Below, piece after piece: positions 51,536-60,126 of a stretch of DNA of 64,000 bases (its first letter is position 1; the number at the start of each line of letters is the position of its first letter). The stretch covers positions 3,038,001 through 3,102,000 of the forward strand of contig NZ_CP007139.1 of assembly GCF_000724625.1 (NCBI RefSeq), written 5' to 3'. Made by a program: the position numbers and the translations under genes. Under the pieces are notes generated by a model, which saw only the letters and a program-made list of their open reading frames with translations, ran no database searches and was not told the DNA's origin. The DNA comes from Fimbriimonas ginsengisoli Gsoil 348 (GTDB taxonomy: Bacteria; Armatimonadota; Fimbriimonadia; Fimbriimonadales; Fimbriimonadaceae).

Positions 51536-52035
51536 GCGAACCGCGGTGGAGAATGGTCCACCGGAAGACGGAGAAATCCAGAAGAAATCGAGGCACCGCC
51601 TCGAACGGAGAGCACGCAACGAGCGGCGGGGAACTCCCGCCGGTGGCTCCGCAAGGAGTCAAGCCGGGCAGTACTTGGACGTCCGGTGCGATGCGTCAGC
51701 CGACCGCGACTGTATCGGGGCCTCTTGGACCAGTGCCCAGATTCTAGTAGCGCCGAAGAGCCAAGCTCCTCTTCGGAAGCAACGGGAGGTTTTTGGTTTT
51801 CTGCTCCCTTGGCCGGGACGTGACGACTGAGACGGCCGAGTGTAGGAACGAACGGGTGTACATCCGCAGTTTCGCCCAGAAAACCATGGCTTAGGTGAGA
51901 GAGGTCGCCGTAAGGTGGCGCTCGATCCGAAAGCCAGCTCCGAGCGGGGCCATTCCTTCGGGAGGCCGTTCCGCCAGGAGTAAAAAAGCGTGAGCGCGCC
52001 GACAGGCTTGCCTGTCGGCGCGCTCCGTGTTTGTT
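51536..52035 (+). ncRNA. Candidate large structured non-coding RNA (~490 nt)
   Basis: The stretch is bounded by a promoter and a strong terminator and is full of local hairpins with stable tetraloops. Examples are GGTGGA/TCCACC (51545), GAGGC/GCCTC (51590), GGCTCC-GCAA-GGAGTC (51645), CCGAAGAG/CTCTTCGG (51753), GGGAG/CTCCC (51784) and a CC-TTCG-GG loop in GGCC...GGCC (51949). GGGCA (51666) can pair with TGCCC (51733), and GAACGG (51603) with CCGTTC (51967). I find none of the conserved blocks of RNase P RNA, tmRNA, 6S RNA or SRP RNA. Identity unknown. Confidence 0.55.
51992..52035 (+). terminator. Terminator of the ncRNA
   Basis: GAGCGCGCCGACAGG and CCTGTCGGCGCGCTC form a perfect 15-bp stem with a CTTG loop, followed by CGTGTTTGTT. 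Confidence 0.8.
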
Positions 52036-52041
52036 AGCCCG

Positions 52042-52062
52042 TGGCGTCGGCGCCTCGCCGAT
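52042..52062. repeat. CGTCGGCGCCTCGCCGATG palindrome
   Basis: Same family as the palindrome at 36733 (GTAGCGTCGGCGCC...). It lies just after the ncRNA terminator. Confidence 0.6.
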
Positions 52063-52171
52063 GTCCGCATCCCGAGCCGCTGCAAGAACGCTAGGCCCCT
52101 TCCCGCGTCTACCTTTCTTGGTGATTAAAAGAGAATTGAACGCAAGTAAAAATACTAGGGTCAAAGCGTGT

Positions 52172-53035
52172 ATGGTGCTGCCCGCGCTGATTATCGGCCT
52201 TGCGATCAGCGCTGCCGGCTGCCAAAACAAGCCGACCGCCGCACCTCCGGCCGCGCCGACCTTGGTGGAAGCCGACCTGCCCACCGGCACAAAGATTCAA
52301 GGCATGCTGGCAAAGCAGCTCGAGTCGGGCGTCGACGACGAAGGGAGTGTGGTCCCGATGATCGTCGCCGCCGATGTGAAAGATTCAGCCGGCCATGTTC
52401 TGATTCCCAAGGGAACCCCGATGCAGGGGCACGTGACCTGGTCCCGGCGAGAAGGAACCCTCGGCAGCCTGGTGAATCGCCCGGCTCGACTTAAGTTCGC
52501 CTTCGACACCACCGTTGCCGCCGATGGCCAACCTGTCGATATCTGCGCCGACCCAAACAAGGTGGACGAGCCCTTCGAGCTGAATCGAGGAAATACCGGC
52601 ATCGCGGGAGCGGCCGTCGAGCTGGATTCGGTCCCCCTCGATTCTCGAGACGAGACCACGTTGACCGCAATGACCCAACTGTTCGAGAACGGCGACGCCC
52701 GCGATCTCGAATCCGCCGAGGGCCGCGCCCGCCTTCAAGCGCTCGCGGAAAAGCTGCGCCTTCCCGGCCTCCAAAACCTGGCCCAGCAGAACGACGTCGG
52801 CAAAGTCCGCGGTTTGCTCGACCAGCTTCGCAAAGGGAACTCCCTCGCCCGCCTCGCCCCCGCCGCGATGGACGGCCCGATGACAATGGCCGCGGTAATG
52901 GAAATGTCCCAACTCGCCCAAAAAGTCAACGACCGCCTCAACAAGGCTTCCCACGGAAGAAACATCAAGGCCTACATCGGCACCCCCGTCGTCGCCTACG
53001 TGAAGGCTCCGCTGAAGGTAAAAGTTCAGTCCTAG
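52172..53035 (+). CDS. Lipoprotein of unknown function
   Basis: A 287-residue lipoprotein starting at ATG 52172 (MVLPALIIGLAISAAGC, lipobox Cys 17). A GTG at 52121 in the same frame would add a longer n-region. Residues about 30-130 (LPTGTKIQGMLAKQLES...VVPMIVAADVKDSAGHVLIPKGTPMQGHV) resemble the small beta-barrel seen in TrbI/VirB10-like proteins and related 'GT-I-L/ IPkGS' modules, a loose resemblance only. The rest is helical. No partners nearby suggest a secretion system. Confidence 0.7.
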   Translation: MVLPALIIGLAISAAGCQNKPTAAPPAAPTLVEADLPTGTKIQGMLAKQLESGVDDEGSVVPMIVAADVKDSAGHVLIPKGTPMQGHVTWSRREGTLGSLVNRPARLKFAFDTTVAADGQPVDICADPNKVDEPFELNRGNTGIAGAAVELDSVPLDSRDETTLTAMTQLFENGDARDLESAEGRARLQALAEKLRLPGLQNLAQQNDVGKVRGLLDQLRKGNSLARLAPAAMDGPMTMAAVMEMSQLAQKVNDRLNKASHGRNIKAYIGTPVVAYVKAPLKVKVQS

Positions 53036-53202
53036 GACGTCTCATTTCCGGGATTCACCCTCCCGGCCACCTTCACGAATCCCTTTGCGACTTAGCGCCT
53101 TTGCGTGACCCTCCGTACCCAACCCGATAGGTGGTCGCTTGAACTCACTAGGAGCCTAAGCGAGGAAGGTCACGAAAAGAAAGCGACTGGGGGATCGGCA
53201 GA

Positions 53203-53754
53203 TCAAGCGCCAGACTTGATCACGACCGCCATCTCGTTCGGATGCCAGTCGACCGTAGCGCCCAGACTCTCTCCAAGGAAACGGAGCGGAACCAGTGCGC
53301 GACCGTAGATGACCACCGGCGGCATATCGAGGTTTACGGTTTGCCCTCCGACCGTTGCGGTCGAACCATTCAGCGGGAGCTTCACCGTTCGCTCGCCCCG
53401 AGTGGCGATCACGGTGTTCGTGTCCCGGTCCCATACGACGTTAGCGCCCATCTTCTCAAAGACGCCGCGGAGCGGAACCAGCACCCGGCTTCCGCGCATC
53501 ACCGGCCCCTGGTCGACGAATTTCACCGGGTCCCCATCTACGGTGACGGCAATGTTGGCCGCCCGGACCGTGCCCCCGCTCCGGCGACGGCTGCCACGCT
53601 CGGTCCTCGTAGTATCGACATGCTTTCGCGTGACCTCGACCCCTTTGAGGCTAACTCCGACCTTGGTCTCGGTCGATTTGCTGGTCGTCGTTTGAGCCGA
53701 CGCTAATGTAAGACCGAGAACGACGACGCTGCCCAGAGAAAGAATGGTTTTCAT
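53203..53754 (-). CDS. Secreted protein with copper-amine-oxidase N-like (stalk) domain
   Basis: A 183-residue exported protein (signal peptide MKTILSLGSVVVLGLTLASA). After a basic linker it carries two halves of the Cu_amine_oxidN1 'stalk' domain: ITVDGDPVKF...SRVLVPLRGVFEKMGANVVWD and its match VIYGRALVPLRFLGESLGATVDWH. This domain is a non-enzymatic wall- or peptide-binding module found in many secreted proteins. Here it stands alone. The start at 53754 gives a good signal peptide; there is no clear ribosome-binding site. Confidence 0.82.
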   Translation of the reverse strand: MKTILSLGSVVVLGLTLASAQTTTSKSTETKVGVSLKGVEVTRKHVDTTRTERGSRRRSGGTVRAANIAVTVDGDPVKFVDQGPVMRGSRVLVPLRGVFEKMGANVVWDRDTNTVIATRGERTVKLPLNGSTATVGGQTVNLDMPPVVIYGRALVPLRFLGESLGATVDWHPNEMAVVIKSGA

Positions 53755-53892
53755 AAATATTTTCGCTTTTGTAGGGCCAAATTGCCCTCTAATCCAATGA
53801 CCTCCCGGCAAAGTGCCCGGTTCCGTCAACCTTTTTTGGCTGGAGGGGGGTCTAAGAAATGGATCGCGTTGAATACGCGATCCGATTCGACC

Positions 53893-54108
53893 ATGAACTT
53901 CTTCTTTTGCTACCTTTCTCGACTCGCGATCGTGGCCTTGTTTGTCACTGGCCTGCTCGTATGTATAGGTCTGCCTACACTATGCGCCGCGCTCTTCGGA
54001 CTGGCGATCGTCGATTTCGGCGCCATTCACTATTTGGGGCGAACCACCCCCAAAAATAAAGCATGCCGTCCCCTGCGCTCGACCAACGTGCCGATCTACC
54101 TCAACTAG
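53893..54108 (+). CDS. Small membrane protein
   Basis: A 71-residue protein with two adjacent hydrophobic helices (LAIVALFVTGLLVCIGL and LCAALFGLAIVDFGAI), then a short basic tail ending in PLRSTNVPIYLN. The ATG at 53893 begins at the hydrophobic part; upstream codons in the same frame lack a ribosome-binding site. It precedes the DUF2071 gene by 18 nt and may be cotranscribed. Function unknown. Confidence 0.55.
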   Translation: MNFFFCYLSRLAIVALFVTGLLVCIGLPTLCAALFGLAIVDFGAIHYLGRTTPKNKACRPLRSTNVPIYLN

Positions 54109-54126
54109 AATACGGTTGAGGAACCC

Positions 54127-54855
54127 ATGCGCCTATCCACGATCTCGGGGCTCATCAAGCGACGGCTTTTGATCAACTACCGTGCCGACCCAACGGTAGT
54201 TCAGCGGCTTCTGCCGGAAGGTTTTCGTCCTCAGACCCAAAGAGGATTTGCGATCGTCGGCATGTGCCTAATTCGATTGGAGCATATGCGTCCGCACGGT
54301 CTTCCCGGGTTCCTCGGTGTCTCAAGCGAAAATGCCGCCCACCGCATCGCGGTCGAATCCGAACACGGTTTGGGTGTGTACATAGTTCGGCGTGACACCG
54401 ATTCTCGGTTGAACCAACTCGCCGGTGGCCGGATCTTCTCGAGCGAGCACCACATGGCCCGCATCGAGGTTACAGATGGGGAAGGACGGATCGAATACTC
54501 GCTGCGGTCCGAGGACGGCGCATTCTCCGTAAGAGTCGAGGCCTCCGAAGCGGACGCATTACCCCCGGAATCTTGCTTTGCCTCTCTGGCCGAGTCATCC
54601 GCCTTCTTCGAAGCGGGAGATCGAGGTTACACCCCTAGCCCAGACGGTAGCCGCTTGGATGGGCTTCAGTTACGAACCCACGGCTGGAGGGCTCGCCCTC
54701 TGAAGGTTGCGAGCCTCCACTCCAGCTATTGCGAGGACCCGGGAAACTTTCCCAAGGGTTCGATCGAGTACGACCATGCCCTGGTCATGCGCGACATCGA
54801 GCACGAGTGGTCCACCGTCCATGCCCCCGAGGCCGCCTCAACAGTCTCACAATAG
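54127..54855 (+). CDS. DUF2071 family protein (YqjF-like)
   Basis: A 242-residue protein of the DUF2071/acetoacetate-decarboxylase-like beta-barrel superfamily. Family features are the opening RRLLINYRADPTVVQRLLPEGFRP, FAIVGMCLIRLEHMRP, and the C-terminal LHSSYCEDPGNFPKGSIEYDHALVMRDIEHEW. An Arg/Lys-lined pocket is known in related folds, but no reaction has been assigned to most members. Cytoplasmic. It converges with the alcohol dehydrogenase gene across a GGGTGGCTC/GAGCCACCC hairpin. Confidence 0.82.
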   Translation: MRLSTISGLIKRRLLINYRADPTVVQRLLPEGFRPQTQRGFAIVGMCLIRLEHMRPHGLPGFLGVSSENAAHRIAVESEHGLGVYIVRRDTDSRLNQLAGGRIFSSEHHMARIEVTDGEGRIEYSLRSEDGAFSVRVEASEADALPPESCFASLAESSAFFEAGDRGYTPSPDGSRLDGLQLRTHGWRARPLKVASLHSSYCEDPGNFPKGSIEYDHALVMRDIEHEWSTVHAPEAASTVSQ

Positions 54856-54871
54856 CTGGCCCCTGTGATAC

Positions 54872-54893
54872 GGGTGGCTCGCCTGAGCCACCC
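54872..54893. terminator. Hairpin between convergent genes
   Basis: GGGTGGCTC and GAGCCACCC form a 9-bp perfect stem with a GCCT loop. There is no T tract, so it is either a weak bidirectional terminator or one more palindromic repeat. Confidence 0.45.
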
Positions 54894-54926
54894 CCCTTCT
54901 AAACCGAGGGTGCCCAAGTAAACGAA

Positions 54927-56102
54927 TTAGCCAGGCTTCATCACGACCTTTATGCACTCGCTCTTCTGATTTCGAAACGTCTTATACATCTCCGGCGCCT
55001 CGTCCAGCCTCGCATGATGGGTGATGACGAACGAGGGATCGATCTCGCCGTTCTGAATCCGCTGCATCAAGGGCTCTAAATATCTGTGAACGTGCGTCTG
55101 TCCCATCTTGAACGTGAGACCCTTGTTGAACGCGGCCCCGAAGTTAATGGAGTCAATGATCCCGCCGTAGACCCCCGGGATAGAGATCGTGCCCCCCTTT
55201 CGGCACGCCGTCATCGCCTGCCGAAGCACGTTGGGACGGTCGCTTTGCAACCGGGCCAATTGCTTTACATAGTCGAGAATCGCCCCCGGACCATGGCCGA
55301 ACGCCTCGGTCCCCACGCAGTCGATGCAAGAGTCGGCCCCGCGTCCGCCGGTTCGGTCGAGGATCTCCTCCACCGAGTAGTGAGACTCGAAGTTGACCGT
55401 CTCCACGTTCGGGCTCGCCCGCTCCGCCATCTGAAGCCGAGCCGGCTCCCGATCGATGGCGATCACCTTCGCCGCGCCCAGCATGAGTGCGCTTCGGATC
55501 GCGAATTGCCCCACCGGTCCGCAGCCCCAGATCGCCACGGTATCCCCCTCTTCGATCGCCGCATTCTCCGCCGCCATGTAGCCGGTGGGGAAGATATCGG
55601 TGAGGAAGACCACCTTCTCGTCCGGTACCCCATCGGGAATCTTTAGGGGTCCTACGTCGGCGTACGGCACTCGCACGTACTCCGCTTGCCCCCCGTCATA
55701 CCCGCCCATCATGTGTGAGTAGCCAAATAGGCCAGAAGGAGAGTCCCCGTAAACCTTCGCCGTCATCGCCGAATTCGGATTGGAATTGTCGCAAAGTGAA
55801 AACTGCTTTCGCTGGCAGAAGAAGCAGTTCCCGCACGCAATAGCGAAGGGAACCACCACGCGGTCCCCCTTTTGGAGGTTCTTCACCCCCGCGCCGACTT
55901 CGACCACCTCGCCCATGAACTCGTGGCCGAGAATGTCTCCGGGCATCATCGTGGGGATAATCCCGTCGTAAAGATGGAGGTCCGAGCCGCAAATGGCGGT
56001 GGTGGTCACCTTGATGATCGCATCGCGGGGGTTGATTAGGCGCGGATCGGGGACCGTCTCCACCCGGACGTCGTACTTCCCGTTCCAACAAACCGCTTTC
56101 AC
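54927..56102 (-). CDS. Zinc-dependent alcohol dehydrogenase (formaldehyde dehydrogenase-like)
   Basis: A 391-residue medium-chain dehydrogenase. Catalytic zinc ligands are in [11 protein letters not shown] and [12 protein letters not shown]. The structural zinc cysteines are in [15 protein letters not shown], and the cofactor motif is [15 protein letters not shown]. The sequence belongs to the glutathione-independent formaldehyde dehydrogenase/threonine-dehydrogenase-like group ([12 protein letters not shown]). The GTG start at 56102 overlaps the stop of the upstream gene as GTGA and has GAGGAGG upstream. The physiological substrate is not clear. Confidence 0.92.
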   Translation of the reverse strand: MKAVCWNGKYDVRVETVPDPRLINPRDAIIKVTTTAICGSDLHLYDGIIPTMMPGDILGHEFMGEVVEVGAGVKNLQKGDRVVVPFAIACGNCFFCQRKQFSLCDNSNPNSAMTAKVYGDSPSGLFGYSHMMGGYDGGQAEYVRVPYADVGPLKIPDGVPDEKVVFLTDIFPTGYMAAENAAIEEGDTVAIWGCGPVGQFAIRSALMLGAAKVIAIDREPARLQMAERASPNVETVNFESHYSVEEILDRTGGRGADSCIDCVGTEAFGHGPGAILDYVKQLARLQSDRPNVLRQAMTACRKGGTISIPGVYGGIIDSINFGAAFNKGLTFKMGQTHVHRYLEPLMQRIQNGEIDPSFVITHHARLDEAPEMYKTFRNQKSECIKVVMKPG

Positions 56103-56893
56103 CTTGCCGCCTCCTCGTTTGGCACCGGCTCCAGATCCGAGCCGGGCAATCCAGGCCCAAGGGGCCGCATTCCGATCCACCTTTTTGCCTTTCGAACTCG
56201 GTCGCTCGGCTGCCCTTCGATCGAAGGAACCTCGCCCGCCTCCAGCAGCGACCGAAGTCGCCGCAAGTCGTCGGCAATTTGGCCATGCGGCTCTTCGCCA
56301 AACATCCTGGCTACCGCCGCGCCAAAGACCCCCGCCGGAGGCCGGTACGTCAGTTGCACCCGAATGATAGAGCCCCTTCCGCCCGGTGCGTCTTCAAATT
56401 GCACTTCGCCGGTGTTCTCGATGGTGGACCCCGGCAACGATCTCCAGGCGATCAACTCGTTGGGTCGGTCGACAGTCACTTCCGCATCCCACGAGACGTC
56501 CTTTCCCGCCGGTCCTCGCGCCTTCCAGTGAGATAGTCGCTCGGATTCGACGGCCACCGCTTCGAGGTGTCGCATGAACTGAGGAAGATTTTCGAAGTTA
56601 CGCCAGAACGCGTAGATCTCCTCTCGCGGTTTGGAGATGACGATCGATTCCCGCACGAAGATTCCTCGCTGCCAGGGATGTCGATCCGACTCCTCCGGAA
56701 CGGCGCCCAGTGCCTCCGCGATCCCAAGGTGTCCCTTCGCCGCTCGCAGGATAAGTGCGCCGCCAACTAAGCTCGTGACGACGCGCACGGCGCTGTTTCT
56801 CCTCATGCCAAGCGCCAAGAGCACACCGCCCGCAACCAAGCAAACGGCTCGCTCAGCCTGGTTGCCGCGGCAACTTTGCGATGCGCACTCCAC
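56099..56893 (-). CDS. Membrane protein with SRPBCC (cyclase/dehydrase-like) domain
   Basis: A 264-residue protein. Residues about 10-55 form a YgaP/DUF2892-like pair of short membrane helices ([35 protein letters not shown]). An SRPBCC lipid- or polyketide-binding-like domain follows at about 75-225 ([32 protein letters not shown]). This pairing is common next to stress and dehydrogenase genes. Its stop overlaps the dehydrogenase start (GTGA), so the two form an operon. Its ligand is unknown. Confidence 0.85.
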   Translation of the reverse strand: MECASQSCRGNQAERAVCLVAGGVLLALGMRRNSAVRVVTSLVGGALILRAAKGHLGIAEALGAVPEESDRHPWQRGIFVRESIVISKPREEIYAFWRNFENLPQFMRHLEAVAVESERLSHWKARGPAGKDVSWDAEVTVDRPNELIAWRSLPGSTIENTGEVQFEDAPGGRGSIIRVQLTYRPPAGVFGAAVARMFGEEPHGQIADDLRRLRSLLEAGEVPSIEGQPSDRVRKAKRWIGMRPLGPGLPGSDLEPVPNEEAAR

Positions 56894-56894
56894 G

Positions 56895-57197
56895 TCAGAA
56901 CCTCCCTTGGTCCGCGGGATCGCCTAGCGGGTCCTCCGACGCCGGCCGGACGTTCTGGCCCGAAAGATAACCATACGAACGCTGGTTTGAGTTGCCGGGA
57001 GAGGCGAAATCGGCGGGATCCCCAAGCGGATCCTCGGAAGCGGGCCGGATTCCCCTCTGCTCTAATTGCTGTTGGTGCTGCCCGAACAACCCCTCGATCT
57101 GCCCAATGAGCCCCGAAGGGTCGAATCCGGGCCGGTGCGGCGTCGTCGGATCGTTGAAAATGGCATTCTTAACCTGGTTGAGAAGTGCTTGAAGCAT
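56895..57197 (-). CDS. Small protein with two RPASEDPLGDPAD repeats
   Basis: A 100-residue protein without signal peptide. The N-terminal half is a short helix (MLQALLNQVKNAIF) and a Gln-rich stretch (GQHQQQLEQRG). The C-terminal half has two exact copies of RPASEDPLGDPAD separated by 20 residues. The acidic, proline-containing repeat looks like a linker or metal/partner-binding motif. It lies directly upstream of the SRPBCC-domain gene (gap 1 nt) and downstream of a lipoprotein gene, so it belongs to the same operon. Unknown function. Confidence 0.65.
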   Translation of the reverse strand: MLQALLNQVKNAIFNDPTTPHRPGFDPSGLIGQIEGLFGQHQQQLEQRGIRPASEDPLGDPADFASPGNSNQRSYGYLSGQNVRPASEDPLGDPADQGRF

Positions 57198-57209
57198 GCT
57201 CGGATCTCC

Positions 57210-57704
57210 TTATTCGATCCCGAGACCCGTGAGGTCCCTTCCTGTGGATTGATTGTTGTAGCCCTGGTAGTCGCGATACTGTTGCGCTTCGTCGTACGGC
57301 ACCTGGATCCCCTGCGGTGGCGGGGTAACCCAGTGGGCCTGCCCGCTCTGGTCGCGGTAATAAACTCGTCCGTTCTTGGAAAGGAAGTAGGTCGGTTGCC
57401 CATTAAGCTGCCCCGCCTCCTGCCGCTGCTTGTTCTTTCGATACATGTAATAGAGAGCCGCCGCGCCCGCTAAAATTGCGACCTTGGTCTTCGTGGACAT
57501 TCCCCGGTTTTGTTGCGGGGCTTGGCCGTATCCATAGCCGCTGTTGCTCATCGTTTGCGGCCGGCTATCGTCGACCGGGGGAAGATTCGCCCCGCTGTTA
57601 CTTCCTCCGCTGCCGCACCCGGCGACCATCGGAGCGACGAGGACGCTTGCGGCGACGATGGCGAGAGCTCGAGATGCGAGCCAAGGCTTACGATCGATCA
57701 TCAT
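57210..57704 (-). CDS. Lipoprotein with internal transmembrane segment
   Basis: A 164-residue protein beginning at ATG 57704 (GGGAG 8 nt before). The signal peptide ends in a lipobox (MVAGC). After a Ser/Asn-rich linker comes a second hydrophobic helix (VAILAGAAALYYMYRKNK, about 80-97). A C-terminal part follows with aromatic residues (PTYFLSKNGRVYYRDQSGQAHWVTPP). It is the first gene of the run lipoprotein, repeat protein, SRPBCC protein and dehydrogenase, all within a few nt of each other. Unknown function. Confidence 0.7.
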   Translation of the reverse strand: MMIDRKPWLASRALAIVAASVLVAPMVAGCGSGGSNSGANLPPVDDSRPQTMSNSGYGYGQAPQQNRGMSTKTKVAILAGAAALYYMYRKNKQRQEAGQLNGQPTYFLSKNGRVYYRDQSGQAHWVTPPPQGIQVPYDEAQQYRDYQGYNNQSTGRDLTGLGIE

Positions 57705-57877
57705 TTTCGTGACTCCCTTCACTGAAACGGACAATTGGCTCTAGCCTGATAAAATTGCTAGGCTAACACGCGTGACCCTTCCCGGCAATACGTTGTTCCT
57801 GGGCACGGTCCTTTCGAACCGCCGCCAGCCGGTTTGCGAGCGCGACTTTGAAGTTCTAAGCGGCGTAAACTTTGCTT

Positions 57878-58492
57878 ATGAGCGACGTTAGGCTTACGAT
57901 CCTGGGAGCGGGGAGCCTTCGCTGCGCACCGGCCATTGTGGGCACGCTTGCCGGCTATTTCGGCGAGCGCCCGTTACAGATCAGGATGTACGACGCCGAC
58001 GAAGAGCGGCTCGACCTCTTCGATCGCCTTGCTAGGATGTGCTTCATTGCTACCTACGTCCCCCACGAGCTGCTCTCCACCACCGATCCCGGAGAGGCGT
58101 TGCACGAGACCGACGGAATCGTCGTCGCCGTCGGCGCCAATTGCGCCCGTCGCTACCTTCGAGCAACCCGACAAGCCGGGATCGCGGACGTGGGCGATCT
58201 CGGAATGGTGGAACAGGCGGTGACCGATATTCTTGGCCCTGTGCCGCCGGCGATCCCTGTCCTGAGCCTGCTGGATCCGGAGGTTCAGCTTCCGCGGGCT
58301 ACGTACCAGCGGTTGGATTGGCCCGGACCGCTCGAAGCAAATGATCGGCAAACCCTCCCATTCCAGATCCTGCGATGGCTCAAAAAGGAGGAACCGGTCA
58401 CTGACCTAATCTCGGTGTACGACCAAAGCCCCCTAAAAGCCTGGCTCGACGACCCAAGATCCGCCGAAGTGATTCTGGGCACGCCTGCGTAG
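57878..58492 (+). CDS. Short GH4-like NAD-binding protein (probably incomplete)
   Basis: A 204-residue protein. The N-terminus (VRLTILGAGSLRCAPAIVGTLAGYF) is the NAD-binding start of family 4 glycosidases and LDH-like folds, followed by MYDADEERLDLFDRLAR and GIVVAVGANCARRYLRA. Active GH4 enzymes have about 420-460 residues and a conserved Cys-His metal site. That half is missing: the sequence turns into a short tail with no such motifs. It is therefore either a degraded GH4 gene or a cut-down binding protein. Confidence 0.6.
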   Translation: MSDVRLTILGAGSLRCAPAIVGTLAGYFGERPLQIRMYDADEERLDLFDRLARMCFIATYVPHELLSTTDPGEALHETDGIVVAVGANCARRYLRATRQAGIADVGDLGMVEQAVTDILGPVPPAIPVLSLLDPEVQLPRATYQRLDWPGPLEANDRQTLPFQILRWLKKEEPVTDLISVYDQSPLKAWLDDPRSAEVILGTPA

Positions 58493-58502
58493 CTGCCAAC
58501 CG

Positions 58503-59606
58503 TTAACCAGGCACGAATTTCGGCCGCTCCGCAGCGTCGCCGAGCTTCGTCAGGTCCCGCCGGGTCATCGCCAGAATGGAGGCTTGCTGGGCAAGTTTGC
58601 CGGCGATATCCTTGAAAGCCTGAGCCTGCGGCCGCTCCGGGTTGGCGATGATCGCCGGCACCCCGCGGTCTCCCGCATCGCTCACGCCCGGATCCAACGG
58701 TACGGAACCGAGATACGGCACCTTTAGCTGAGTCGAAAGCTCTTCACCCGAGGTGCCGGCAAAGATATTCGAGACCTCGCCGCAATGGGGACAAACGAAG
58801 CCGGCCATGTTCTCCACGACCCCCATGATTGGCGCGTTGAGCCGCCGGAATAACTGCACCGACTTGCCCGCGATATTAGCCGCCACATGGTGAGGCGTCG
58901 TCACGATGACCACCCCCGTCAACGGCGCGAGTTGGGCCAACGACATCGGCGCGTCACCGGTTCCGGGGGGCAGGTCCACAAGCAGATAGTCGAGATCGCC
59001 CCACGCCACGTCGGCCAACAACTGCCTCACCGTTCCCGCGACCATTGGACCGCGCCAAAGAACGGCTTGCCCTTCCTCCAGGAGGAACCCCAGCGACATC
59101 ATGTGAATGCCGTATCGTTGGATCGGAATGATCTTGTTTCCCTGAGTGAAAGGCTTCTCGTTCACCGCCCCCATCATGAGCGGAATCGACGGCCCATAGA
59201 CGTCCGCGTCCATAAGCCCAACCTTGGCGCCCGTTTGGGCGAGGGCAATGGCTAAGTTGACGGTGACCGTGCTCTTGCCCACGCCCCCTTTGCCCGAGGC
59301 GATCGCGATGCAATGCTTCACCCCAGGGATGAGATCGTCCTGCGGCGTTTGCCGTTGCCGAACCTGGGCCGTCATCGTGACCCGGACACTGGTTACCTCT
59401 GGTACCGCCCGAACATGCTCCTCCGCCTGCGCCTGTAGCTCCTCGCGAACCGGGCAAGCGGGGGTCGTGAGCTCGATGGTAAAGGAGACATTCCCGCCCT
59501 CGATAACTAGGTCCTTTACGAACCCGAGCGTGGCGATGTCGCGGTGGAGATCCGGATCGACCACGTTGCGCAGTGCTTCGAGGACCTGAGATTCGGTAAC
59601 GGGCAT
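58503..59606 (-). CDS. Mrp/ApbC-type iron-sulfur cluster carrier ATPase
   Basis: A 367-residue P-loop protein of the Mrp/NBP35 family. An N-terminal DUF59-like domain (about 1-85, VLEALRNVVDPDLHRDIATLGFV) precedes the deviant Walker A ASGKGGVGKST (about 103-113), DADVYGPS, DLPPGTGD and the Cys pair CPHC (about 272-275) that holds the bridging Fe-S cluster between two subunits. It loads or transfers [4Fe-4S] clusters to target enzymes. Ends near a convergent short GH4-like gene. Confidence 0.94.
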   Translation of the reverse strand: MPVTESQVLEALRNVVDPDLHRDIATLGFVKDLVIEGGNVSFTIELTTPACPVREELQAQAEEHVRAVPEVTSVRVTMTAQVRQRQTPQDDLIPGVKHCIAIASGKGGVGKSTVTVNLAIALAQTGAKVGLMDADVYGPSIPLMMGAVNEKPFTQGNKIIPIQRYGIHMMSLGFLLEEGQAVLWRGPMVAGTVRQLLADVAWGDLDYLLVDLPPGTGDAPMSLAQLAPLTGVVIVTTPHHVAANIAGKSVQLFRRLNAPIMGVVENMAGFVCPHCGEVSNIFAGTSGEELSTQLKVPYLGSVPLDPGVSDAGDRGVPAIIANPERPQAQAFKDIAGKLAQQASILAMTRRDLTKLGDAAERPKFVPG

Positions 59607-59689
59607 CTACCCTTCAGGGTACCCGGAGGCTTAGTCTCGCCCGCCCCGAGCCTCAGTGAAGACATAACTCGTCCTACCGTCCCGATTTG

Positions 59690-59858
59690 CAATTAAAGCA
59701 GTTTATTGTGACAAAAGATGTAGATGCCAAAGTTGCCGCTTTCCGATGCGGATTGGTAATCCTTAGTAGTATGTTCGGGAGCTAAATATGCCCGACAATC
59801 AAAAATTAGTATACAATATGACTGTTGGCGAGCGCAGAATATAATCGCCGGAGAAGCC
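59690..59858. other. AT-rich intergenic region
   Basis: A markedly AT-rich stretch, with few G or C runs and repeated TTAAT/TATAAT-like words (for example GTATACAATATG near 59808 and GAATATAAT at 59837). It probably contains the promoter of the two membrane-protein genes downstream. Confidence 0.5.
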
Positions 59859-60125
59859 GTGCTGTTGAACCAAAGTCCAAATGACAAAACTCCCGATGAG
59901 GTTCGGAATCAGATTTACCGCTTTTTGATGATGATGCTTTGGATCGTCACTCCCGTCCTCCTTGTGTGCAATCTTGTTTACTTTTTCGTCGCAATATTTG
60001 CCTTTGTGCGTGGTGGTTCCGACCAGCTTCTTTATTCGGTAGCCGGGTCGGGCTCGTCGCTCCTCTCTTTCGGGGGGCTCACGATGTTCGTGGGCCGGGT
60101 ACTTGGCTACATTAGGAGTGTGTGA
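59859..60125 (+). CDS. Small membrane protein
   Basis: An 88-residue protein starting at GTG 59859, with GGAGAA just upstream. Two hydrophobic helices, about 22-48 (FLMMMLWIVTPVLLVCNLVYFFVAIFAF) and 60-80, lie in a mostly low-GC gene that differs from its neighbours. It ends 1 nt before the start of the next gene. It may be the membrane partner of the coiled-coil protein that follows; no family is recognised. Confidence 0.55.
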   Translation: MLLNQSPNDKTPDEVRNQIYRFLMMMLWIVTPVLLVCNLVYFFVAIFAFVRGGSDQLLYSVAGSGSSLLSFGGLTMFVGRVLGYIRSV

Positions 60126-60126
60126 G

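Noticed and set aside
51536-52035. RNase P RNA, tmRNA, 6S RNA or SRP RNA as identity of the structured RNA
   Set aside because: CCCAGAAAACCATGGCTTAG near 51876 recalls the 3' conserved block of RNase P RNA. However, the GAGGAAAGTCC block is missing and the distance to the 3' end is wrong. No tRNA-like end, SsrA tag frame or SRP tetranucleotide loops are seen.
51259-52290. 343-codon minus-strand frame across the ncRNA region
   Set aside because: It runs through palindromic repeats, a terminator hairpin and the start of a lipoprotein gene, and its composition (Arg, Ser, Pro) is that of non-coding GC-rich DNA.
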